Shown: positions 26,374 to 34,047 of the stretch, one piece after another | Layout: each line of letters starts with the position of its first letter | Position numbering within the stretch: position 1 is the first letter of the stretch | Source: Chloroflexota bacterium | GTDB taxonomy: Bacteria; Chloroflexota; Dormibacteria; Dormibacterales; Dormibacteraceae | Assembly (NCBI GenBank): GCA_005882115.1 | Contig: VBEG01000002.1 | Span: forward strand, 1 to 36,696 | Direction: 5' to 3' | DNA: 36,696 bases | Position numbers and translations under genes: made by a program | Notes under the pieces: model-generated | Databases searched by the model: none | The model's input: only the letters and a program-made list of their open reading frames with translations | What the model was told of the DNA's origin: nothing

Positions 26374-26418
26374 TGGTCGGGGGCCCGGGATTTGAACCCG
26401 GGGCCTCACGGTCCCGAA
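26374..26418 (-). repeat. tRNA-Pro(CGG) 3' half, copy R4
   Basis: All 45 bases are identical to the copy at 33283. It carries the anticodon loop, variable loop, perfect T-arm, acceptor strand and CCA. The CCA-side flank GACATGACAT and the anticodon-side arm (to about 26555; TTACTACACGAGCTACTACA near 26522) are shared with R2 at 12731. The 5' tRNA half is absent. Confidence 0.85.
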
Positions 26419-26571
26419 TCACACGCTAGTTCGTCCAAGCATGCCGTTTCTAACCGTTTTCAGTTCGAAATTTCTACATTCGGACCAGCCCGCGTCCAGC
26501 AATGAGCCTTTTTTCCAGCGGATTACTACACGAGCTACTACATTCGGCCGGCCGCATGGTCGCGTTAACGA

Positions 26572-27708
26572 CTACGCGGCGAAAATGCCCAGCTTCCGCA
26601 CCAAGAACGAGGTGAGAATCGATTCGTAGGCCACCTGATCAACATTCCATTCCTGGGTGTGGCCAGCATCCGGAAAGAGGTGATACTCAACCAGGTCTGG
26701 CCGGGCCTTGGCCAACCTTGCGGCGCCTTCAGGGGGCAAAAATGTCTCCTGGCCATCTTGAAACAGCAAGGTAGGAGCTCGCATCGAGCCTGCGTCCCTG
26801 ACCTGGTTGTAACTCATGACATCGAATCCGATGCGTTGGCGGATGACCTGCTCGGTAGGCCATACCAGAAAATTCGGAATCCCGCGTCGGGCGGCCTGAA
26901 AATTGATGACCGCGTCCCAGTCGAGAACAGGGGAATCAAGGATCACCGCGGGAACCTTCGCGGCGAAGCTGGAGTTCCTCATGAACAGCTGGACCAGGGC
27001 TCCGCCCATCGAGATCCCGACCAATACGACCCGAGTCGCGCCTTGTGCGAGCGCCCAGCGGACCGCCGCTTCCACATCCCGCCACTCGGTATCGCCGAGG
27101 TGCAGGAGATGGTCCGGGCTGGCAGGCGCGCCAACGTCATTTCGGTAGCGAATCAGGACCATTGGCAAGCCGAGCTTGGCAAGTGCCGGTACGACCCGCA
27201 GCCCGTCAGTCTGGGGCGCGTTATGGCCGTGGACCACTATCACGAAATCTCGGAGCCGGCCGGGCACGTACCACGCCGGAAGCATGCCGAGCTCGCCCGG
27301 AATCAGAACGTCATCCGACGGGATGCCAAACGCTGCTTCAGGGTCGCCTTGATATACCGGAGTGGTAAGCACTACGCGTTCTCCGACGTGAAGTGAGCCG
27401 TCAGCGTCCTGAAGGTTTCTGGTCACAGTGCTTCGTGAGGTGGTAATCACCTTGCCGACGATTGCATGCCCGCCTCTCCACTCCAGACCGAACGTGCCTT
27501 GACGACTGGTGTCGGTGGTCTTGTCCATCTCGACAGTGGGCGCCGAAACGGCTCGGACCGTGATGTCGTAGTTGGGTGAGCTGTGATCGGGAGCTAGAAG
27601 CTGGTCCGAGAAGTACCAACCCACGCCAGCCATCCCGGCCGCGGCCAACACTCCGAAAACTAGAACGGCCGCAATGAGAACCTGGCGCGTGCGGGCCGAC
27701 CTTGTCAT
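26572..27708 (-). CDS. Membrane-anchored alpha/beta hydrolase
   Basis: A 378-residue protein with an N-terminal membrane anchor (residues 10-33, VLIAAVLVFGVLAAAGMAGV), so the hydrolase domain is probably outside the membrane. A beta-rich segment covers residues 40-140. The alpha/beta fold starts at FVIVVHGHNAPQTDGLRVVP. The nucleophile elbow is VLVGISMGGALVQ (Ser in GISMG) and the catalytic His lies in DAGHTQEW. The acid position, normally Asp in HGDADxxVP, is Glu here (FQDGQETFLPP). It resembles BEM46/YfhR-type serine hydrolases; the substrate is unknown. No ribosome site is obvious at ATG 27708. Confidence 0.85.
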   Translation of the reverse strand: MTRSARTRQVLIAAVLVFGVLAAAGMAGVGWYFSDQLLAPDHSSPNYDITVRAVSAPTVEMDKTTDTSRQGTFGLEWRGGHAIVGKVITTSRSTVTRNLQDADGSLHVGERVVLTTPVYQGDPEAAFGIPSDDVLIPGELGMLPAWYVPGRLRDFVIVVHGHNAPQTDGLRVVPALAKLGLPMVLIRYRNDVGAPASPDHLLHLGDTEWRDVEAAVRWALAQGATRVVLVGISMGGALVQLFMRNSSFAAKVPAVILDSPVLDWDAVINFQAARRGIPNFLVWPTEQVIRQRIGFDVMSYNQVRDAGSMRAPTLLFQDGQETFLPPEGAARLAKARPDLVEYHLFPDAGHTQEWNVDQVAYESILTSFLVRKLGIFAA

Positions 27709-27785
27709 TTGGCGGTTGGCATGGAGTTGACGGAAGGATGCACATCAAGTCGTCGAGAGCAGGCCGATGTCATGACCGCCAAGGC

Positions 27786-30122
27786 TCAGGGAGTGAACAG
27801 CAGCGACGCCGGAGGGCCGAACATTCCCTGCCCGCCCACTAGCAGAACACGTCCGTCGGCCAGCGTGACCGCAAGCGCGGCAGACCTGGCAGCTGGAAGC
27901 GCCGCCGCCGGCGACCATGAACCAGTCGTCGGGCTGTAGATCAACGAGGCTGCCACAGGGTCGGCGCTGGTGCGATAACCGACTGTTGCAGAGCCGCCTG
28001 CGACCAGGACCCGGCCGTCGGCGAGCCGTGCGGAGGAGTACGCGTAGAGGGCCATCGGCATGTTCTGCGAAGGCGTGAGCTTGCCCGTAGCGTGATCCCA
28101 GCGCATAACCTGCGCGGTGGCTTCATAGACGGGGGCCCCGCCCGATTCGGTGCCGACCAGCACCGTGCCGCCCGCGAGGAGCACATCGCCCGACGGGAGT
28201 CGGAGGGCAGAAAACCCGTTCCACGAAGGCAATCCAAGCCGCAACGACCCAGTCGCAGCGTTCGGGTATGAGCCGGCCTCGGCCCAGCCTCCTGTCGCGG
28301 GGTTGAAGACCATCGCCTTCAAACTGCCTCCGACCAGGACCCGGCCGCCGGGAATGGCGGTGACGCTCTGCATGTCGGAGCCGCTTGCCACGAGATCACC
28401 CGGCACGTCGGAAGTGGCGGTCCAGCGGTTCGCCTTGGGGTCGTAGATTAGGGCGTGCCTGTCAATCTGCTGCAACGCGGTCAGCCAGACGCGCCCGTCC
28501 GGAAGCAGATCCAACCGCGCCCATCCGATCTTTCCCGGCGAGGCAGCCGGGGTCGCCTGCCCGGTCTTCAGATCCACGATCTCGGCTTTCGCGGCCACGA
28601 CTTTTTGCGGGTCGATGGTGAGCAGGAGAACCTTGCCGTCGGCCAGCGGGCGAGTTGCGAGGAAGGGTGGGCTGGGCGCGCCGATCCCGCAGGGGTTGCA
28701 TGGCGGAGGTTTGCGGCTGAACGGAGTAGTCCAGGCGTCGGACCTCGGGTCGTAGACCTGCAGCTCCCCGCTGTACTGCGCGGCTACCACCAGCACGCGG
28801 CCGTCAGGGAGCAGTTGCGCATAGTCGGAGTGGGAGTCAGCCGAGATCGGCTTCGATGCGGCCAGCTGCCAGCGCCCAGGCCCGGCCGGAGTCCGCGCGG
28901 GCGCGGGGAACCCTTTCGCCGAGGGGTCATACAGCTCGGCGCTCGCTAGCGGGTCGCCTGAACCTCGTCCGGCGATCACCAGGATGCGGCCATTAGCGAG
29001 GGGGATCGCCACGTGATTGCTCCTCTGAGTTTGGAGGGCCCCCGTCGATGACCAGGAGTTGGCGGCCGAGTCGTACAGCTCGGACGACGCAAGCCTCCCC
29101 AGCTGGTCGGCGCCGCCCGTCACGAGCAACCGGCCATCGGTGAGGATCGCGGCCGCGTGGGCCGCGCGAGAGCTGATCAAGTCGGGGCCGGCCGACCATG
29201 AGTTCTTGGTCGGGTCGTACAGGAGGGTGGAACGCAGGGCGGTCGATCCATCCGCCGCAAGTCCACCCGTGAGCAGCGCCCGGCCGTCGGCGAGCGCTGT
29301 CAGCGTGAAGTGGCTTCTCGCGCCAGCAATATCGCCCGCGCTGGTCCAGCGTCCGGTCGGCGGGTCGAAAAGCTCCGCGCTGGACACAAGCCTTTCCGGG
29401 TATAGCGCGTCGGCTCCCCCCACGACCAATACCCGGCCACCCCTTAGCGCGACCGCGGTGTGACCGAACCGGGCATGTGCCAGCGAGGGGCCCGTGGTCC
29501 AGGTGGATGAGCTGGGATTGAAGAACTGGCTGCTGGCCAGTACCTGCGCACCGTAGCCGCCGACCACGAGCACGCGACCGTCAGCGAGGGCCGTCGCGGT
29601 CGCATAGGCTCGGGCGACGCTCATATTCGGAGCCTTGACCCAGGTATTGGTATTCGACTTGTAGGTCAGCGCGCTTGCCAGCGGGCCCGGCCCGGCGGTG
29701 TCGCCCGTGAAATCGGGCTGGCCCCCGGCCAGCAAAGATCGGCCGCCGGGTAGCGGGGCGGCAACTGCTCCCAAGCGGTCGTCGGGCAGTTTCGGGCCCA
29801 GCAACCATCCGTTGGCGGGGTCGTAGATGTCGACGTTTCCGATCCCGAGGCCATCGCTCGAAGCTCCCGTGACGAGTACCCGGCCGCTTTGCAGGAGTAC
29901 GGCAACCATTTGACCGCCACGCTGGGTGCTCAACTGGCCGGCGGACGTCCATCCACCGGGGAGGGTGCCGACCTGCGCGGAAGGAGACACAAGCGATGAG
30001 CCGGACGCGGATGGTGCGGGTGAAACCTTGCTGGCTTGCGACGGCGGGGAGCAGGCGGCTGAAGCGCTTACGACGGCGCACGCAGCCGCCAGAACAAACC
30101 ACCTTCGTCGTGGACCGCCCAT
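27786..30122 (-). CDS. Kelch-repeat lipoprotein
   Basis: A 778-residue protein. MGGPRRRWFVLAAACAVVSA leads to a lipobox-like ASAAC, so it is probably a surface lipoprotein. At least a dozen kelch-type motifs follow, of the form LADGRVLVVGG...A-ELYDP...W, in two blocks separated near residues 440-470, consistent with two propellers. Cys residues occur in the stretch PPPCNPCGIG. The frame can start further out at a GTG at 30203, three bases after the stop of the upstream gene. That would give an unusually long n-region, so 30122 is preferred. It probably forms an operon with the lipoprotein gene upstream. Related kelch proteins include galactose-oxidase-like enzymes, but no copper site is recognised. 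Confidence 0.82.
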   Translation of the reverse strand: MGGPRRRWFVLAAACAVVSASAACSPPSQASKVSPAPSASGSSLVSPSAQVGTLPGGWTSAGQLSTQRGGQMVAVLLQSGRVLVTGASSDGLGIGNVDIYDPANGWLLGPKLPDDRLGAVAAPLPGGRSLLAGGQPDFTGDTAGPGPLASALTYKSNTNTWVKAPNMSVARAYATATALADGRVLVVGGYGAQVLASSQFFNPSSSTWTTGPSLAHARFGHTAVALRGGRVLVVGGADALYPERLVSSAELFDPPTGRWTSAGDIAGARSHFTLTALADGRALLTGGLAADGSTALRSTLLYDPTKNSWSAGPDLISSRAAHAAAILTDGRLLVTGGADQLGRLASSELYDSAANSWSSTGALQTQRSNHVAIPLANGRILVIAGRGSGDPLASAELYDPSAKGFPAPARTPAGPGRWQLAASKPISADSHSDYAQLLPDGRVLVVAAQYSGELQVYDPRSDAWTTPFSRKPPPCNPCGIGAPSPPFLATRPLADGKVLLLTIDPQKVVAAKAEIVDLKTGQATPAASPGKIGWARLDLLPDGRVWLTALQQIDRHALIYDPKANRWTATSDVPGDLVASGSDMQSVTAIPGGRVLVGGSLKAMVFNPATGGWAEAGSYPNAATGSLRLGLPSWNGFSALRLPSGDVLLAGGTVLVGTESGGAPVYEATAQVMRWDHATGKLTPSQNMPMALYAYSSARLADGRVLVAGGSATVGYRTSADPVAASLIYSPTTGSWSPAAALPAARSAALAVTLADGRVLLVGGQGMFGPPASLLFTP

Positions 30123-30206
30123 GCGGCAATAACGGTTCGCCTGTGAGTTGGTTTCGACCCGACCGCCGGCTTTCTTGCCGCCGGGAGATGTGCCTCGTTT
30201 CACAAC

Positions 30207-31490
30207 TCAGCTCATCTGCTGGGGCACGGTGCCAAGGAACTGCAGATACGCGTCTGGAGAGTCAGGTCTCCCCGGCGGATTTGTCTGGGGCACTGCGGCG
30301 GAGACGCCAGTTACGAGGTCAAGGATGAGGGACCTGTTCGAAGGGACGGCGAAGTAGACCAGATGCTCGTCATCGAGCCAACCCTGAACAATTCCCTTCA
30401 CGTCCAGCTGGTTAGTGCCCGATACGGAAACGAGGTTGATGTGAGAATCAACCGGGGGACCGAGATTGCTACCCGCCAACCGGCTGCCGTTGGGAGCCAA
30501 AGCTGTTGGACTCGGTCCAAAGTCATGCCACGGGGCGAAGACGTGCCCGACACCGTCCCAGCTCCGGTACCCGATGGCCGAGTATCGGTTCAAGTAACAA
30601 GCGGCGCCCGCGCGGGCCACCGGCCCGCGGTTGCAGTCATCGCCCGTGCCCACTGTCGCCACGCGAACACCGGTGGTGGCGTTCGCGACATGGTATCCCT
30701 CGACGGCAAAGTACGGGTTCTCGACCGTGTACTGGACAGGGCCGGCGGGACCGACCGCGATGACCAGGTGCCCGTTGTGCCATCCGATCGGCCACTCGGT
30801 AACCGAGGTTGAGCTGAAGAGGTTGACTCGATTACCTCCTGCGAGGTCCTGGACGAACAGGTTCATCGTGACCCCCGGGTTTCCAAATGTGCTCGATCCT
30901 TTGTAGTCGAATGCGGCGACTGCGATTCGGGAATCATCAGGCGATACCGCGACGGCGTATCTGACTCGAGGGCTCACGGGCAGGTGGACCGCGGTTCCCG
31001 TGTGGCCATCAGGCGTCAGGTAGCCCACGTCGCTGTCACCGTCCAGGAAGTAGGCGCGTGTGTCCGATGAGGTGACGAGAGGCGCCCTTGGTCGAAACGG
31101 AATCTGGCATGTCGGCATTGGGCTCCGTCCGATCACTGGACAGTTCTGATAAGTCATGACCACTGGCGAGGAAAGGCGAGGATTGACTCTGGCCGCGATG
31201 GAGCCATCTGCGGCAACGAGCACAACGGAGTAGCTCGTTGCGGTGGAGATGCCATAAGCGTTGGGCAATTCTTGGTGGACGAGGATGGCGACCGGTAGAT
31301 CGGCATGGGACCGAGCGGAAGGTGAGGGGCCGGCAGCTACCACAGTCGGGGTCGCCGAGGCAGTGGTGGCTGCCGCGGGAGTGGGTCTGTTTGCCTGCGG
31401 CGCTGAGCCACAGCCGACCAATGCTGCGAGCATGCCGCAGGCTGTAGCCACACTTAGCCACCCGCGAAGCGCCTTGCTCATGTGGGCCAT
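30207..31490 (-). CDS. Putative lipoprotein, TolB-like propeller
   Basis: A 427-residue protein from ATG 31490 (a second ATG is at 31481). MSKALRGWLSVATACGMLAA leads to the lipobox LVGC. A Pro/Ala/Thr-rich linker follows, then a domain of about 340 residues with propeller-like strands: VSPDDSRIAVAAFDYKGSST, VNLFSSTSVTEWPIGWHNGH and LAPNGSRLAGSNLGP, in the style of TolB/WD40-like surface lipoproteins. Four Cys in the mature part (QNCPVIG, PTCQIPF, DDCNRGP, AACYLNR) may form disulfides. The gene sits just upstream of the kelch lipoprotein on the same strand with almost no gap. Confidence 0.75.
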   Translation of the reverse strand: MAHMSKALRGWLSVATACGMLAALVGCGSAPQANRPTPAAATTASATPTVVAAGPSPSARSHADLPVAILVHQELPNAYGISTATSYSVVLVAADGSIAARVNPRLSSPVVMTYQNCPVIGRSPMPTCQIPFRPRAPLVTSSDTRAYFLDGDSDVGYLTPDGHTGTAVHLPVSPRVRYAVAVSPDDSRIAVAAFDYKGSSTFGNPGVTMNLFVQDLAGGNRVNLFSSTSVTEWPIGWHNGHLVIAVGPAGPVQYTVENPYFAVEGYHVANATTGVRVATVGTGDDCNRGPVARAGAACYLNRYSAIGYRSWDGVGHVFAPWHDFGPSPTALAPNGSRLAGSNLGPPVDSHINLVSVSGTNQLDVKGIVQGWLDDEHLVYFAVPSNRSLILDLVTGVSAAVPQTNPPGRPDSPDAYLQFLGTVPQQMS

Positions 31491-31558
31491 AACGCGCCTT
31501 CGGCATCTTCGTTTCGTCGCCGACGGAATGATCGCAGAGGGACGTACACGCGATTGAC

Positions 31559-32197
31559 TCAGCACATGTGACAGATAAAGATCGCGGCGGTCTTGACGTT
31601 GAACATGCTCGCGAACAGGGAAGCGCCGAAATCGGTGCCGTTCACGGTGGCGGTCGCATCAGCGCTGCGAACATCCCCGTTAGCGTGGAAATTGCCGCTG
31701 AACGGGTCCTTCGAGAAATGTACGTTCGAAACATCGTGGATGAGATCGCCTTGCCCGGTCCACGACGCGCGCACCGTCACAGTTCCACCGTCGGCGCAGG
31801 CGTCGACCGTGCAGGTTATAACCTGGAATGATGCCAAGGCCGATGCACTGGAAAGCCTTGGGCTGACTGACAACGAAGCCACTCCGAATCCGGCGGTTTC
31901 GGAGATGAAGGTAAATGCCCCGGTCGAGTCGAGGCTGAATCTACCTATGTCGATGGAGAGTGTCGTCTCCGAAGTCTTGGTTCCATCGGCCTTCGTAATC
32001 TGACTGGCGACTCCAATGCTTATGGCCGTGCAGACCTGGCCGCCGGCAGGCGAGGGCTCGCAAGAGCCAAACGCTGCAGCGGCACCAGAGCCGGCCATGC
32101 TGAAGCGGTCCTGATATGTGGCCGATGCAGTCAGTGGAGTCGCAAGTGCTGCGCCGATGGCGAGACATGCCCAGGCGAGCCGTGACAAGCGTTGCAT
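31559..32197 (-). CDS. Secreted protein of unknown function
   Basis: A 212-residue exported protein. ATG 32197 follows GGAGT. The signal peptide MQRLSRLAWACLAIGAALAT is cleaved near TASAT. The mature part is a beta-rich single domain with FGSCEPSPAGGQVCTAISIG, CTVDACADGGTVTVRASWTG and a C-terminal IFICHMC; six Cys may pair. No family is recognised. Confidence 0.75.
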   Translation of the reverse strand: MQRLSRLAWACLAIGAALATPLTASATYQDRFSMAGSGAAAAFGSCEPSPAGGQVCTAISIGVASQITKADGTKTSETTLSIDIGRFSLDSTGAFTFISETAGFGVASLSVSPRLSSASALASFQVITCTVDACADGGTVTVRASWTGQGDLIHDVSNVHFSKDPFSGNFHANGDVRSADATATVNGTDFGASLFASMFNVKTAAIFICHMC

Positions 32198-32292
32198 TCG
32201 TTACTCCAATCTTCCGAAGCTCGAGATTTCAGAGCGTGCTTACCCTTGGTCTCGGCCGGACTATGCGCTCCGCGGGTTAGCTCGTCTTCCGT

Positions 32293-32330
32293 ATCCGTAC
32301 GGATCTTTCTACGGAGGTGGTCGCCTCCGT
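32293..32330. promoter_or_regulatory. Palindrome and hairpin before the LuxR-type gene
   Basis: A perfect 12-bp palindrome ATCCGTACGGAT (32293-32304) is followed by the hairpin ACGGAGG/CCTCCGT with a 6-base loop (32311-32330). They lie in the 213-bp divergent space between the secreted protein gene and the LuxR-type gene. They share the ACGGA core, so they may be regulator sites. Confidence 0.4.
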
Positions 32331-32410
32331 ACCCGCGACGTTGGTCATGTCGAACCCTTGGCCCTAATAAAGGGTGTCCGAGTATGATCCCGCCCAGGAA
32401 ATAGACAAGG

Positions 32411-33103
32411 TTGAGGACGCGAGCGATTGGCGGCCACCAGGACCGAGCCAGCCTGAATCCTGTTCGGTTGATTGCTGCGCCCTACGCCCTTGCCGGAAAT
32501 CGCGGCGAACCGCTTGCTGCGGCGTTGTGCCTCAGTCTTCTGGGCCTCATCTTCATCGCCGAAGTAGTTACCCCCGATGTCGTCGTCGGTGCATTTGCGA
32601 TTTTGCCGCTGCTCGCTGCGGCGTGGGCGCTCTCGGGTCGGATGGCGACTCTTGTGGCAATCGCGGCGACGTTGCTTTTTGGTCTTGCCGTAGCGATAGA
32701 AACCACAAACCGGGTTACGGTGATCCTTGTCGGAGTGGCGGTGTTCATTCCAGCCCTCGTCGCTAGGCTTTATGCCAAGGGCGTCACCTCTCTCCTGATC
32801 AGCCGTCGTCACGTGCGGCCGGCGATCAGCAGCTGGGCCGCACCAGCGACCGTCGATGGAATTGATCGATCGACCCAAGGACTGCGATCGTTGACTCGGC
32901 GGGAGCTTGAAGTCGCGCGCCTGGCCGCCGAGGGATACACCGCGGCTGAAATCGGCGGACGTTTGAGCATTGGTCATAGGACAGTCGAGAGCCACCTGGC
33001 CAGTGCTTACTCGAAACTACGCATCCGCTCAAGACTGCAACTGATTCGAATGGCCTCCAGACTGGGTGGTTCCGCCCCGGCTGAATCGACCCCCCCGATC
33101 TAG
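32411..33103 (+). CDS. Membrane-tethered LuxR-type transcriptional regulator
   Basis: A 230-residue protein with four hydrophobic segments (about residues 33-55, 58-75, 79-97, 103-121) followed by a C-terminal LuxR/FixJ helix-turn-helix (about 158-215): LTRRELEVARLAAEGYTAAE, IGGRLSIGHRTVESHLASAY and SKLRIRSR. No receiver or sensor domain is present, so the membrane part may itself sense a signal or hold the regulator at the membrane. The start is uncertain: TTG 32411 is the first usable codon after an in-frame TAG at 32402, and no good ribosome site is visible. It is divergent from the secreted protein at 31559. Confidence 0.8.
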   Translation: MRTRAIGGHQDRASLNPVRLIAAPYALAGNRGEPLAAALCLSLLGLIFIAEVVTPDVVVGAFAILPLLAAAWALSGRMATLVAIAATLLFGLAVAIETTNRVTVILVGVAVFIPALVARLYAKGVTSLLISRRHVRPAISSWAAPATVDGIDRSTQGLRSLTRRELEVARLAAEGYTAAEIGGRLSIGHRTVESHLASAYSKLRIRSRLQLIRMASRLGGSAPAESTPPI

Positions 33104-33282
33104 CGCCCCGAGCGAGGTCAGCCGCACGCCAGAAGTTCCATCGGCCTGCAGGAAGCGCTCCCCCTGCTACCGGCTCTCACCAGGGAAGCCATCCCGACTG
33201 GCACGTCGAGGTTCGGAGTTTGCGGCTACTGGGCGATGCGGACAGAGGTGCGAAATCGGCAGTCTGCGGAGATCCCTAGATT

Positions 33283-33327
33283 TGGTCGGGGGCCCGGGAT
33301 TTGAACCCGGGGCCTCACGGTCCCGAA
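33283..33327 (-). repeat. tRNA-Pro(CGG) 3' half, copy R5
   Basis: The best preserved copy. Minus strand: anticodon loop TTCGGGA (anticodon CGG), stem CCGTG, variable loop AGGCC, T-stem CCGGG/CCCGG with loop TTCAAAT, acceptor GCCCCCG, A and CCA. The anticodon stem can still close with CGCGG on its 5' side (33328-33332). The D-arm and 5' acceptor (expected CGGGGGC) are replaced by the decamer array. The spacer 33104-33588 holds no other recognised feature. Confidence 0.88.
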
Positions 33328-33340
33328 CCGCGGTGGTGTC

Positions 33341-33442
33341 GTGTCCTTCTGTGTCCCGGCGGCTCCTCCCGTGTCCTCCCGTGTCCTCCTGTACTCGAGC
33401 TGGATCTTCTTCGTGTCCTCCTGTGACCTCCTGTATCCCCTG
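33341..33442 (+). repeat. Phased decamer array beside R5
   Basis: Ten-base units run head to tail: GTGTCCTTCT, GTGTCCCGGC, GGCTCCTCCC, GTGTCCTCCC, GTGTCCTCCT, GTACTCGAGC, TGGATCTTCT, a 2-base break, then GTGTCCTCCT, GTGACCTCCT, GTATCCCCTG. Two GTGACACGG elements 11 bases apart follow at 33457 and 33468. Unit order and the 2-base break are conserved at 13776-13867, with one unit fewer there. Confidence 0.75.
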
Positions 33443-33588
33443 GCTTCCGCGAATGGGTGACACGGCTGTGACACGGATGAAGCACAGGCCCGGAGTGTGT
33501 CACCCGCGAGAGTGGTCCCGGGAGGCCTCGCGGGCCGCATGAGCGCGCGACCACCTTTTGAGTGGCCGCGCTGCAAGCGATTTCTTGA

Positions 33589-34017
33589 CTACGAGCTGCG
33601 CACCGGCCGCCGCGATTGGCCGACCTCGATCAAGTGGCCGTCCGGGTCTCGGATGTAGGCGCGAATCTCGGCGCCGTGGTCTTTGGGCTTGGTCAAGAAC
33701 TGCGCGCCGCGCGCCGACCATTCCCGATAGACCTTCGCGATGTCCGCGACTCGAATGTTGAGAAAGGCACTTGTGCGTTCGGGGTCTGACGGCGTCGTCA
33801 GCGTGACCGTGGGCTTGTCGTCTGTGGGCACACCGCCGACATTCAGGATCAGCCATGTGTTGGCTACCTTCATGATCACGGGGTCTCGCTCAAGGACCAC
33901 CTTGCCGCCGAGCACCGACTGGTAGAACTCGCGCGACCTCTCCTGATCGGACACGACCAGAAAGTGGGTGACGACAAAGCCATCCTCGCCCGGAGTCGGA
34001 AAGTCGGTTTGATTCAC
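33589..34017 (-). CDS. VOC family protein (glyoxalase/bleomycin-resistance-like)
   Basis: A 142-residue vicinal oxygen chelate protein: FVVTHFLVVSDQERSREFYQ, a central PTVTLTTPSDPERTSAFLNI strand pair and a closing AYIRDPDGHLIEVGQS. The first His and the final Glu of the metal site are visible; the other ligands are unclear. GTG 34017 follows AGGAGG with 8-base spacing. It is the last gene of the SDR/DDN/MFS/VOC operon, 30 bp after the transporter stop. It may handle the toxic compound the transporter exports, but that is inference. Confidence 0.85.
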   Translation of the reverse strand: MNQTDFPTPGEDGFVVTHFLVVSDQERSREFYQSVLGGKVVLERDPVIMKVANTWLILNVGGVPTDDKPTVTLTTPSDPERTSAFLNIRVADIAKVYREWSARGAQFLTKPKDHGAEIRAYIRDPDGHLIEVGQSRRPVRSS

Positions 34018-34047
34018 GCCAAATACCTCCTGTTGCGCTGATTTTCA

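Noticed and set aside
27786-30203. Galactose oxidase for the kelch lipoprotein
   Set aside because: Kelch repeats are present, but the copper ligands and Cys-Tyr cofactor region are not recognised.
33341-33442. CRISPR array
   Set aside because: Repeats are 10 bp, contiguous and without spacers; no cas genes are present.
33241-33542. Plus-strand frame containing GGPGFEPGASRSRT followed by Cys/Pro-rich repeats
   Set aside because: It is a translation of the tRNA-Pro 3' half and the decamer array; this peptide is a typical spurious product of tRNA-derived DNA.
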